Assembly: GCA_902702965.1 (NCBI GenBank)
Contig: CACRXP010000038.1
Span: 1,243,238 to 1,307,237 of the forward strand
Direction of reading: 5' to 3'
Source: Spirometra erinaceieuropaei
Taxonomy: Eukaryota; Platyhelminthes; Cestoda; Diphyllobothriidea; Diphyllobothriidae
DNA length: 64,000 nt
Shown: in pieces, positions 32,561 to 42,939 of the stretch
How the letters are laid out: the number at the start of each line of letters is the position of its first letter
How positions within the stretch are numbered: the stretch's first letter is position 1
Position numbers and translations under genes: made by a program
Notes under the pieces: model-generated
The model's database searches: none
What the model was told of the DNA's origin: nothing
Seen by the model: only the letters and a program-made list of their open reading frames with translations

Positions 32561-32718
32561 CTTTTCTGTAGATGTAATTGCTATTTGGAATAAACTACCC
32601 AGGAAGGTGAAAACTCTGCAAAATTATCTTTTGTTTAAGAGAATTATTACTCGGTTATTGCATTTAGAAAAACTCCCACAAACTTTGGGTGCTGAGTCCA
32701 CTGATCGACTATACCGTA
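32518..32718 (+). mobile_element. 3' fragment of LINE family D
   Basis: It matches 41172-41365 closely: CCTCTGGCACG, TCTTTTCTGTA, ATTGCTATTTGGAATAAACT, GTGAAAACTCTGCAAAATT, CTGATCGACT and ACCGTAGC. It is a short 5'-truncated copy ending in AATAGAATAGAATAGG, and lies head-to-head against copy B. Confidence 0.8.
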
Positions 32719-33239
32719 GCAATAGAATAGAATAGGTTTATTGTAGCGCCCCTTGGGCACTGTCAGTCCCTTTGAACTCAGGAAAAAAACCTAAAACAAA
32801 CTCGTCAATTTCAACTGCACTTTGACTTCATTTGCTTCGGGTGTCTGGTTAGCCAAAAGAGCGCGAATTAAGAGTTTGTTTAAGTTAAAAAAACCTCAGT
32901 TCTAAGGGAAAATGATAACAAAATTTTCAAAAAATAACGATATGTACAATATAAAAATTGAAGTTTGCTGTTTGGTAGTTTTCGGGGGCATGAATAATAT
33001 GTACTTCATGGCAATTGAAGAGCTTTGATATCGGCCTGACCTTGAAATTATTTTCCCGTTAGGTAAATTTCGGTGTGCTCTAGTTATGTATGTATGTATG
33101 TATATTGAAGGGTTACAGGCAGAGCCCTTGATGACCCTATTTATGTACAGTGCTTTCGCAGATTCATACTCAAAAATAAAATAAAATTGCAGGCATTTAA
33201 AATGTGATTGGGTCACAGTTCAATCGTAATCATAAGGTA
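32719..33239. other. Spacer between LINE fragments
   Basis: AT-rich with a short TATGTATGTATG run near 33087-33103. No gene was seen. Confidence 0.45.
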
Positions 33240-33288
33240 GTGCATGGGGTCACTGTACATTAGTGCGGAAGATTGTATATGACAGATT

Positions 33289-36210
33289 TTACAAAACTGG
33301 CTGTGCATAGTCATGCTGTACAAGCCGATTTCTGTCGAAAACTAGACGAGCAAGTTTTCTTTTAAACACACAAACTGTGTCAGCCGTCACCATCTCGCTT
33401 GGAAGCGAGTTCCACGGCCTGACAACCCGCTGGCTGAAAGAAAATTTTCGTCGGTCTAAACGTGTTCGCTCATTCCCGACTTTGAATGCATGGCCGCGTA
33501 GTTGGTTTGTACGGGCGAACCCAAAGAAGTCCTCTGCTCTTAATGAGCAACCCTGGCCGCGAACAATCCGGAACGTCCAGAGTAGACTGCAGTTTATTTG
33601 TCTATAAGAGAGAGGGAATAGGCCAAGCAAATTTAGCCTCTCCTGATAAGACAAATGCTTTAGACCGTCGACCATCTTTGTCGCTCTGCGTTGCACCTGT
33701 TCGAGTAAGTTGATATCCTTCCTAATCCATGGTGAAGCTGCTGGCATTCCATACTCTAGATGAGGTCTTACAAAGACACCAAAGAGTCTTTCGAAGAGTT
33801 CGGGAGGAAATATTTTAAATGCGCGTCTGATCCAGTGTAGAGTACTAGTTGCCTTCTGGACCATCTTTCTGCAGTGTTCTGATGGCGATAGATTTGTGGT
33901 CGTCCATACACCCAGATCTCTGTGTCTTTCCACAGTTTCTAACCTCGTCCCGTCAATATAGTACTGGTGTTTGGGAGAGGCATTGCGGCCCGTGTTCAGG
34001 TGCAAAACCACGCATTTGGACACGTTAAACTTCAAAAGCCATCTGTTCGACCAAGCACACAGTTTGTTGATGTTCGACTGCAACTTCTCTGCGTCATCAT
34101 CACACTTGACTTCACTCCATATTTTTATGTCATCCGCGAACATGAGAGCCTCGCAATTCACTTCGCTGATGCAGTCATTAACATAAATCAGGAAGAGTAC
34201 TGGGCCTAAGACAGAACCCTGTGGGACACCACTTTCCACCTTTACCCATTCCGAGGTAGAATTACTAACGACGACTCTTTGTAGTCTGGAGGACAGGAAA
34301 CTCCCGATCCATTTAAACATTCTCCCTTGAATCCCTACATCCCAGATCTTTTGCAAAAGAGGACTGTGTGGGACACTGTCAAATGCCTTCTTGAAGTCAA
34401 AAAATATGACATCTACTGGAAAACCCTTATCGGTAGCTCGTGTCCATTTCTCGTGTGAGTAAAGAACGCTCGTTAAGCAGGAGCGTCCTGGACGAAAGCC
34501 GTGTTGGGCATCGCACAATATTTTGTTCTGTTCCAGCTATTTCATCAAGTGTCTTTTGATAATGCGTTCCATTATTTTACACGCGATGCAAGTAAGACTG
34601 ACGGGACGATAATTTCCGCAGTCAAGTCTTGAGCCTCCTTTATGGATCGGAGTAATCAGTGCGCATTTCCATTCTTCCGGTAACTCGCCGTCTTCAAATG
34701 ACTTTTGAAATATTGCGGATAAGGGTTTACACAGTTCATTAGCAAGTTCGCGAAGTGCTAGGGCGGGAATTCTATCTGGGCCAGGCGATTTGGCAGGTTT
34801 CAGCCGGAGTAGCTCGGCCCTAACAATGGTAGATGAAAAGAGTGGTTCCTCGGTTAAGGAGGGTAGGGAGGGGATAGGATGGGGAAGGGTACTGGGAGGA
34901 GAGGTTGTTTGGCGAATGGATGGATGGGCAAATATAGCACTAGGTTCTCGGGTGAAGACGGACTGAAAGAAGTCGGAAAGGAGGGACGCTTTAACCTGTT
35001 CATCAATCTCCACTTTTCCATCTGCAGACCTGAGGGCAGGGATTAGCTCCTGAGTCCTTTTAGTACTTCGTATATAACCATATAGAATTTTCGGATGCTC
35101 CAACGAATTTCGGAGTATGTTTAGTTCAAACTTCTTTCGCAGCTTTGAGGCCTCACTTTTACAGACGTTTCGTTGCCGCTTATATTCCTGTAAGTGTTCG
35201 TCGGAACCAGTTAGTCTGTAACGCCTCCACAGACGACTCCTTTTTCTGAAAGAGGCCTTCAAGTCCGGGTTTATCCATTTTGGGCGGTTTGTGATTGTCT
35301 TCCTTCTGAGAGGACAATTGGAATAAACAATCTCTTTCAGTAAGGAACTGAAAGTATTCCAGTTATCGTTTGCTCGACCATGCAGTTCAGTCTCCCATGA
35401 TATAGCTGCCGCTTCCCTCCTCATGGGAGAATAGGCACCTTTCCAAATGTTCCTCTCCCACCTCTCGGGTTGGACGGGTTTGGAAAACAGTGAGTACTCG
35501 AAGTAGAGCGTGATGTGGTCGCTTGACCCTAATGGCTGTCGGTCCTGCAGGTCTAACACGTTTTCCTCCTCTCGGGTAAAAATAAGATCAAGGCAGTTCG
35601 ACTGCTGCCCTTCCCTGACCCGTGTTCCAAAGGTAACATTCTGGCAGAGAAGTTTGTCCGTTGCCCATTGTAGTAGTTTGTGATTAAAGCTGTCTTGCGG
35701 CCCTTGTGCAGTCCACGTTAGCCAATCAATGCCAGGAGCGTTAAAATCCCCAACGATAAGGACGTCTTTCTTCTCGCTAGCTTGGTACAGTTCGGATATG
35801 AGCATGAGATCTTGGTCAAAAGTATAGTTAGGTGAACGGTACACTACCGAAAGCGTCAATGGTCGGACATTCTTAGTAGATATGGTAACGCTTAGCAGTT
35901 CCACATCCCGTACCGGTCTGTGTACATCAGCCATAGCGCTTAGCTTGCAAGTGACATAAATTATGACTCCTCCTCCTCGGCTTAGTCTATCTCTCCTGAA
36001 TTGCTGATATCCTCTAAGTGATATTTCTGAATCTGCGATATCTTCAGTAAGCCACGTTTCTGTGAATGCCATAATGTCTGGCTTAATTTCATCAACTAAG
36101 TGTCTTAGTTCATCTAGTTTGTTGAAGAGGCTTTGCACATTTGCGGATATAACCTTCAAAGACTGATTTGTTGGAGAGGCCCGGCCTTCATTGTGACGGG
36201 TTCTGACCAC
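33289..36210 (-). pseudogene. Near-intact LINE ORF2: AP-endonuclease plus reverse transcriptase, one stop (copy A)
   Basis: The minus-strand frame of about 974 codons shows an AP-type endonuclease (SANVQSLFNK, FTETWL, VGDFNAPGIDW, SCLDLIF-like NCLDLIFTR, PLGSSDHITLYFE). A reverse transcriptase follows (KSPGPDRIPALAL, YRPVSLTCIACKIMERI, QHGFRPGRSC, FDFKKAFDSVPH, GVPQGSVLGPVLFLIYVND, FADDIK, LGVW) with a C-terminal LINE domain ending DYAQPVL. A single in-frame TAG at 34537-34539 interrupts it between HLMK and LEQNKIL; both sides are in the same frame. The open frame continues upstream of 36210 to about 36405 through an NQ-rich stretch but without ATG. No ORF1 was seen. All visible catalytic residues look conserved. 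Confidence 0.92.
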
Positions 36211-36344
36211 AGGAAAGACCCCTTTGTTTGGACTATTTGTCCATTTTTGATCTTCAGCCCTTTCTCTCCTCTGCCAATTCTCTCCTTCAATTCTGATCTC
36301 AGTTCTCTCATTTTCAGTCTTTCCCTCGGTTCGTAGTCTGGTTG

Positions 36345-36386
36345 CTGGTTCTGGTTGGTTCTGGTTCTGGTTCTGGTTGCTGGTTG
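36345..36386 (+). repeat. Short TGGTTC-type simple repeat
   Basis: GGTTCTGGTTGGTTCTGGTT units. On the minus strand it lies in the open frame upstream of LINE copy A and encodes an Asn-Gln run, so it may be part of that element's 5' end. Confidence 0.7.
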
Positions 36387-36405
36387 TCAGTCTATTGTAG
36401 CGACC

Positions 36406-37112
36406 CTAGCCGAGATGAAGGTTAATAACGCTATGCTATGCCCCGTCTGGTCCCCAGTAAGAAAGAAAGACGAGCTCCGAAGGGGGAATTATTTGTAAAC
36501 GACAGCAGACGATATTGACAGTTCGGGAACAGCGGGATGTCCTATGGCGAGGACAGGCTTGTTTGGATGCAAGCCTCGTTCGATCCGGGCGGCGAAGACC
36601 ATGCAGGAGCAGCGGTGGCGTCCAGAAGCAGTCTTCCGGTCCAAGGGTGGTCAACGTCAATCCTCCTCGGTTTTATAGGGCCTCCAGACGATTGGGATAG
36701 GTTCACATAAAAATAGGCCAATGCGTATGCGTAAATCAATTGCAAGAATACTAGAATGTAAATCGTAGCCAATAGAATCTTCGGGACCGTTTTTATTGAC
36801 ATTCTGGCCTAAACTGGTCTCTACTAGATCGCTGATAGGCAAACCGAAATACCCAATGGTTAGTGGAAAACTATTTACTTAATTTGGCGAGATCCAATGA
36901 GAACGACAGTTAAAAGTGTCCTGGACCAATAGAATTGGAGAATCTAAAATGGCAAACTTGCGTGTGCCATCCAATGGGAACGCCGAGCTTTGTACTGGCA
37001 ATTTGTTATCCATCTTAGCCTAACTAGCGAAAATGAGGAAACTTTTGCTCCATCTTTACACTATCTGGCCAGCTGTAAGTGGGCGGCCGCACAGTTCCTA
37101 CGTGTTTTTCAG
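36406..37112. other. Between LINE copies, nothing firm
   Basis: The stretch has several CCAAT-like pentamers (around 36895, 36930 and 36972) but no supported promoter or exon. Confidence 0.35.
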
Positions 37113-37185
37113 GAGGCTTACCATCGTTGTCTGGACCAAGACATGGAAAAGATGAATATATATCAGGAGCAAGAAGCATTCAGTG
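37113..37185 (+). CDS. Possible isolated coding exon of unknown gene
   Basis: A strong acceptor (ACGTGTTTTTCAG) precedes, and a strong donor (GTG|GTAAGT) follows, a 73-nt open stretch reading EAYHRCLDQDMEKMNIYQEQ then EAFS. The composition (acidic, helical, no stops) looks coding and unlike the neighbouring LINEs. I do not recognise the protein and find no partner exon. It could equally be chance. Confidence 0.25.
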
Positions 37186-37545
37186 GTAAGTCACAATCAA
37201 AACTGTCAAAATACTATTGAATCATGTATCATATTGTTCTTGGTAATGTGAAATTATAGGAAAAGTGGTCGACTGTTTACTATGACCTAATATAGTTCTA
37301 TATATGTTTAATATGGCTTTAATATAGACATACGCACGACTAATATGCAGGGTTTTATCGAAGGGTATATTTTTATTAGCTTTACAAGGGTTATTTAGTG
37401 TCAGGTGACATAGCTGATGAAAACGAGAAAGGGAGGAAAATAGTAGAATATCATTATCTGTTCTATGCTTATCAATGATGCTTTCTTTTATAAATTTGAT
37501 TATTTTTAGTGGTATGTTCCGGTATTTTTCAATCGGCTGGCATCA

Positions 37546-38100
37546 TCAGAGCCCTTTTGGACCAAATTCATTATCAAAGAATTGACTTGAAAAATGTCCT
37601 ATCTTATTCAAAAATAAATGTGTATTGATATTTGAAAGGAGTTTCTTAGTTTTTATTTTAAACTCGATTATGGTTCGACTTTTCCGGATATAACCTGGAA
37701 GAGAATTCCAGATAGTCGCATATCTTATGGAGTAGAAATTTGACCGTTTAGACTTTGTAAATTTGGGAATCCTTATAATATCCTCGCTATTTCTGGTGTT
37801 TCTAGGGGCGTTTTGGTTGGTAAGTAAATTCATTTTGAGAATATATTGGTCGTGGGTGACCTTGAATAGGAAGTTTAGACCATTTTGAAGTCTTCTGATC
37901 CAGAGTGGTCGAAGACCGTATTTATGATATAGTTCAAAGTATGAACCCTGGATGCCATCACTTCTAGACAAAGGTCTAGTAAAACGTCTCTGAATGCCTT
38001 CTAGTTTCTTTCGGCCGTCTGAGGGCATTATGCCGAAGAAAACTGAACAGTAATCTAGGAGAGGTAAAACATACATTTTGAACGCAAGCATAATTTCGTA
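37546..38100 (-). pseudogene. LINE copy F, C-terminal part of reverse transcriptase
   Basis: The minus strand reads EIMLAFKMYVLPLLDYCSVF, then IQRRFTRPL, YGLRPLWIRRLQNGLNFLFK, FYSIRYATIWNSLPGYIRKS and NEFGPKGL, the post-palm domain of a LINE reverse transcriptase. Its N-terminal part lies at 41700-42607 on the same strand, with LINE D inserted between them. The open stretch of about 190 codons is unusually well kept compared with its N-terminal half. Confidence 0.8.
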
Positions 38101-41100
38101 CTGCGAAACATTCCGAGCCACTTATCTGCTATGGAGGGAGCGCATGTGTTCCTACAAAGTTTTGGCTTGAGTTTTAGTGTCGCACAAGCTAAGCGACTTC
38201 GCTCGCTTAGTCGTAATGCGCCGATACTAGTTACCCTTTTCTCCATGATAGAAGTCGATTTTATCTTGTCGAGTAGGGAGATGACTAGAGACTTCTGCCG
38301 TAAATGGCGCTGCTCCGTTTCGCCAGACCTCACACCCCTGCAGCAAAGACTGAATAAACTGAAATCGGCAAAAACCAACACCAAGATAATGACACCTACT
38401 GTCAGTCTGAATATGTCCTCTACAACACCACCTGCGGCATCTGCAAGTCACGGCATAGTCAATTCCGTAGGGAGTTCGACTACTTTCAATGCTGACCTCT
38501 TTAAACACACCATCACGCCTGGTATAAACACGCCTCTATCGACTCCTTCAGTAACCCCTAGTAAGCCTAAGCATGTGCCTAAGTCAAAGGCAAATCCAAT
38601 TGCTGTCTCAGCCACTCGGACACCCAATAAATCCAGCACCATTATAAAATGTTTTCCTCCACAATCGGCGAACAGTGCCTCAGATACCCCGACTCAAAAC
38701 GTAGCGGGTTCGCAAATGCCCCCCAGCCCTCATATAGAGGCAGTTAGGCCGAATATGCCGATTTTCCCACCGTTTAATAGACCTCTTGTTCCAATGGAAA
38801 CATTGCGTCCCCCACCCCCTAACTTGTTTCCTCCACGGCCGTTTTACCAATTTATTCCTCATGATAATGTCCNNNNNNNNNNNNNNNNNNNNNNNNNNNN
38901 NNNNNNNNNNNNNNNNNNNNNNNNNNNNNNNNNNNNNNNNNNNNNNNNNNNNNNNNNNNNNNNNNNNNNNNNNNNNNNNNNNNNNNNNNNNNNNNNNNNN
39001 NNNNNNNNNNNNNNNNNNNNNNNNNNNNNNNNNNNNNNNNNNNNNNNNNNNNNNNNNNNNNNNNNNNNNNNNNNNNNNNNNNNNNNNNNNNNNNNNNNNN
39101 NNNNNNNNNNNNNNNNNNNNNNNNNNNNNNNNNNNNNNNNNNNNNNNNNNNNNNNNNNNNNNNNNNNNNNNNNNNNNNNNNNNNNNNNNNNNNNNNNNNN
39201 NNNNNNNNNNNNNNNNNNNNNNNNNNNNNNNNNNNTTTTCCGCGATTTCCGATCAACTCGCTCAACCGAATTATTAACACACCTTAATTCCTACGACTGG
39301 ACTGAGTTCTTCCTTAGTTCGGATGTAAATGTTTGCACTGCAAAACTGTACGAAATTTTGGGTCCGCTTATTTCTTGTTTTGTCCCCCGTAAGAAAATTA
39401 TTAATGTTGGGGATGAGATTTTCCAACCCTAACCCTTTCGTCGCAGCTTGCGCAGGCTTTATCGTCGTTTCCATCTGCAGAACGATGTTTCTGTTCTGCC
39501 CTTGATTTGTGATATTTTTGATCGAGCTAAGAGATTGTCTGAAGAAAAACAGCTAGCCGAAGAGGTCCACTTTGCCGAAAACCATTCGTTAAGTGTCTCG
39601 AAACTTTTCTCTAGAAAAATACGAACTCAGAGAAAGACGCAGTATCCCATCCTTCGAGACGATCTCGGAAATCCTATAGTTGATGCCCAGTTAACCGCGG
39701 ATAGCTTCAATGATTTCCTGTCCAAAACGTTTATTGAAGACTCGACCACTCCGCTTCCGACCATCCAGTCATTGACAGGGGCAGTTCTAGAAAATATAAC
39801 TTTCACTCTGTGGGATGTGACTGTTGCGATTCGGCGTTTTCGTCAATCTTATTGTCCAGGCCCTGATGGTGTCCCAGTAAGCATTTTAAAAGCTGATGCA
39901 AACACTATCTTCCCATCCCTCTTATGCAAGATATTTAAACTTGCTCTTGAAAGTGAAACTTATCCTACCTTGTGGAAGGAATCACACATTTTGCCCATTC
40001 CTAAGCACGGCAAATCTACATCATTTGATGACTTTCGGCCAATAAACACCCTCCCTGCAGTTTCGAAAATCTTAGAGACATTGATCAAGGATAAGATGAT
40101 GTGTCACTTAACTGCGAACAACTTAGTGAGTGTTGCTCAGCATGGATTCCTCAAAGCTCGATCTTGTGACACCTGTCAACTCTCTTTCTTTGACTATGTT
40201 CTCCAATCTAGGGACCATGGTTTTGCTCTTTACACAGTATATTTCGATTTCACTAAGGCTTTTGACCGTGTTGACCATGCTCTTCTCCTCTTGAAATTGT
40301 CCTCTTTCGGAATAGGTGGCAAACTTTTGAATTTTATATCCTCTTATTTGGGCACTCGCACACAACGAGTTAAGATTTCCAATACCATCTCCAACCCCAC
40401 ACGTGTAAGGAGTGGAGTCATTCAGGGTAGTGTACTCGGCCCGCTTTTATTTTGCCTTTTCGTTAATGATGTACCCGATTTATTTCAGAATGGTAAGCTT
40501 TTCATGTATGCGGATGATCTTAAAGTTGCATATCGATATAGGCCGGCAGATCATGACATCGTGCTTGAGCTCCTAAAGAGCGATCTACAGGCTTTCGCCC
40601 AGTGGTGCCGCACATGGCGCCCTTCTCTTTCCTGGCATAAGTGCTCAGTCATGGTGGTTGGCGACGACCGTCAACCTTAACTAAGTATTGAAGGTCACGC
40701 AATAAATGTGCCAGGGGTTATAAGGGATTTGGGCGTATCATACTCCAAGAGTCTTAATCTCTCGGAGCACTGTGCCTTGATAGTCTCCAAAGCACGTAGA
40801 ACGACCGGGTTTATCCTCCGAAATTTTAAAACTAGGGACATCAGAATGCGCCTTTTCAACATGTACGTTAGACCTGGTCTGGAATACTGTTCGTTTTCAT
40901 TTAGCCTCATGCTTGCTACTGAGCGGAAGAAAATAGAATCCGTTCAACACTTTTTTACCAAGAGAATTTTAACCCCGGAACACCGACATTTGTCTTACCA
41001 AGAACGTTGCCGGCTTACAGGCCTCGATCCTTTATGGTTCCGTGATTACAAAAGGGACTATTTTTGTTATTTAAACTCTTATATAATCACACATTTAACC

Positions 41101-41690
41101 CGCTCACCTCTTTAAGACATCATATCCACCCACGACGTAACAGTCACCGTGAGGTCTTCTTATTTCTGCCTCTGGCACGTACTGTTAAATATCGTCGGTT
41201 CTTTTCTGTAAATGCAATTGCTATTTGGAATAAACTACCCATGAGTGTGAAAACTCTGCAAAATTTTCCTTTATTTAAGAGAACTATTACTCCATTTTTG
41301 CATTCAGAAAAGCTCCCACAAATTTTGGGTGCTGAATCTACTGATCGACTGTACCGTAGCGATGGCGTTTGTGGTCTCTGAACACTATGGCCGGTCTCAC
41401 CAGCTGTTCCTCAACGCCTCTACTTTGACTATCCCCAACTTCATAAAAGGAATTTGACGTCCGATAATCTCCGATACCGTGCAACCTCCGCCCTCCTTCT
41501 TGACGGTCGATATTCTACCACCGCCGACAGTTTTTTTTCTCCTGAGCCCTCCAAACAACAAAAACCACCATCAACTATATTTTTATGCCTTAAGCTCAGG
41601 AGTTTTTTTTTTAACTGCTGGTCGGATTTGTGTTTAATCGCTTCCCTTGACAATGCCTGTAAACTGGCATTAAATTAAAAAAAATTTATA
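38086..41690 (+). pseudogene. LINE copy D (ORF1, gap, reverse transcriptase) inserted into copy F
   Basis: ORF1-like part 38086-38872: LRNIPSHLSAMEGAHVFLQ, FSVAQAKRLRSLSR, IEVDFILSSREMTRDFCRKW, then a Pro/Thr/Ser-rich region. After the gap the post-endonuclease linker and reverse transcriptase follow (39236-41381): CPGPDGVPVSILK, FDDFRPINTLPAVSKILETL, QHGFLKARSCDTCQL, FDFTKAFDRVDHALL, GVIQGSVLGPLLFCLFVNDV, MYADDLKV, then VIRDLGVSY and IAIWNKLPMSV. In-frame stops are at 39430-39432 and 40678-40680, and a frameshift lies near 41065-41115. The 3' UTR runs to an A-rich end near 41690. Relative E shows that ORF1 extends further upstream, so D is 5'-truncated at about 38086. Confidence 0.88.
38873..39235. 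other. Assembly gap (363 N) inside LINE D
   Basis: A run of N. The element should carry the end of ORF1 and the endonuclease domain here, which needs well over 363 nt, so either the gap size is nominal or the element is internally deleted. Confidence 0.99.
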
Positions 41691-41699
41691 TTCTTAGTG

Positions 41700-42607
41700 C
41701 ATTTGAGGTGAAATTTTTACATACGAACCCACACAGGCGAGTGGCTTTCGGTGATATTTGTTGGACGTGGGGAGATAAATCAAGGGTATTTGTATAGCTG
41801 AGACCTAAATCTTTTACCGATTGGGCCTCTGTTATTTAATTATCCTCGAATATTATGGGCGGAAGTTTTTGTGGGCCAAATATCAGGAGATGGCATTTTT
41901 CGGGTGAAAAGGGCATCTGCCACTGACTACTCCATTCGCTGGGTTTTCTGAGATCAGTTTCAATTGTTCTATGAATATTAGCTACTGTATTCCCGTTATA
42001 TGCATATGCAATTTTAAGGTCGTCCGCATATAAAAACGTCTTAGCTGAGACAGATATTGACGATAAGTCGTGAATATATATAAGAAATAGAAGGGGGCCT
42101 AGGATAGTACCTTGAAGTACTCCACTGGTAATAGGGGATGGTTCCGAGACGACTTTTCGAATTTGCACCACATGGTATCGGTTTTGAAGATAAGATTTAA
42201 GAAAATCGAGAAGGGGTGGCCTAATTCCATGACTTTTAGCTTTATCAGTAGTCTTTTATGGGGGACTTTGTCAAAGGCCTTTCTTAGTTTGAAGTATATT
42301 GAAGCTACTGTGTTTCCATCATCTCTATTGCTGGAAACGAATTCCAAAAAAGTAAGGTGGCAGGACTGACATGACGTTTTGGGAAAAATGCATGTTGAGA
42401 GGAGGGAATGAGGTTGGCGTTCATGAGATGGTCTAGCAATTGATTATATACTAGTTTCTCGAGGATTTTAGCTATAGCCGGTGTTCGGTGAACACCACGA
42501 TAGTTTTTGGTATGAGATCGGTTGGCGCTTTTAAATATGGGCGCAATGGTCGAGTATTTCCACATGTCCGGAAAAATTGCATGGCGCTTGAGGTCTCTGA
42601 TGTCAAT
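41700..42607 (-). pseudogene. LINE copy F, N-terminal part of reverse transcriptase
   Basis: Minus-strand frames: TIAPIFKSANRSHTKNYRGV and HRTPAIAKILEKLVYNQLLD, SSQHAFFPKRHVS, KLRKAFDKVPHKRLLIKL, ITSGVLQGTILGPLLFLIYI, FLYADDLKIAYAY, KCHLLIFGP, then VKDLGLSYTNTLDLSPHVQ and CGFVCKNFTSNALRI to about 41695. The YADD box is intact but the frame is broken several times. The C-terminal part continues at 38100-37546. Confidence 0.78.
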
Positions 42608-42910
42608 GGTCGGTCTCACCAGGGACAATTTCTTTGGCCCTTAGAGACGGCTGTTCTTCGACGCTTCTGTTCGGACCAGCCCCACCTTCATGAATGGAAT
42701 TGGCGACTGATAATATCCGATACAGTTCTATCCCTCCCTTTCTTGACTGTCGGCATTTCATGGTCAACAGTCTTTTTCTGCTGAACCCTGCAAACTATAA
42801 AAAACAAAAATTAGGTTTATTTTTATCTCCTTTTTGACAGGAATTCTTTTTTCACTGCTGGACTGATTTGCGTTTAACACTTCCCAGACGATGCCTGCAA
42901 TTAATTAATT
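42608..42910 (+). mobile_element. 3' UTR-like fragment of LINE family D
   Basis: It parallels 41390-41690 in order: GGTCGGTCTCACC, CTTCTT/CCTCGACGC, TATCCGATAC, CTTCTTGAC-GTCG, AACAGT-TTTTT-CTG, CTGCTGG and GATTTG-GTTTAA, ending in AATGCCTG-AA and an AT-rich tail. It is in direct orientation to that copy, with the F fragment lying between them. Confidence 0.65.
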
Positions 42911-42939
42911 AAGAATAAATCACTAGTAATAATAAGTAA

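Noticed and set aside
37405..37428. CTGATGA...GAGAAAG resembling hammerhead boxes
   Set aside because: Too little sequence lies between the boxes to form stem II, so it does not fit the motif.
42099..42347. Separate small gene on the minus strand
   Set aside because: The frame contains KLRKAFDKVPHKRLL, a reverse transcriptase palm motif, so it is part of LINE copy F.
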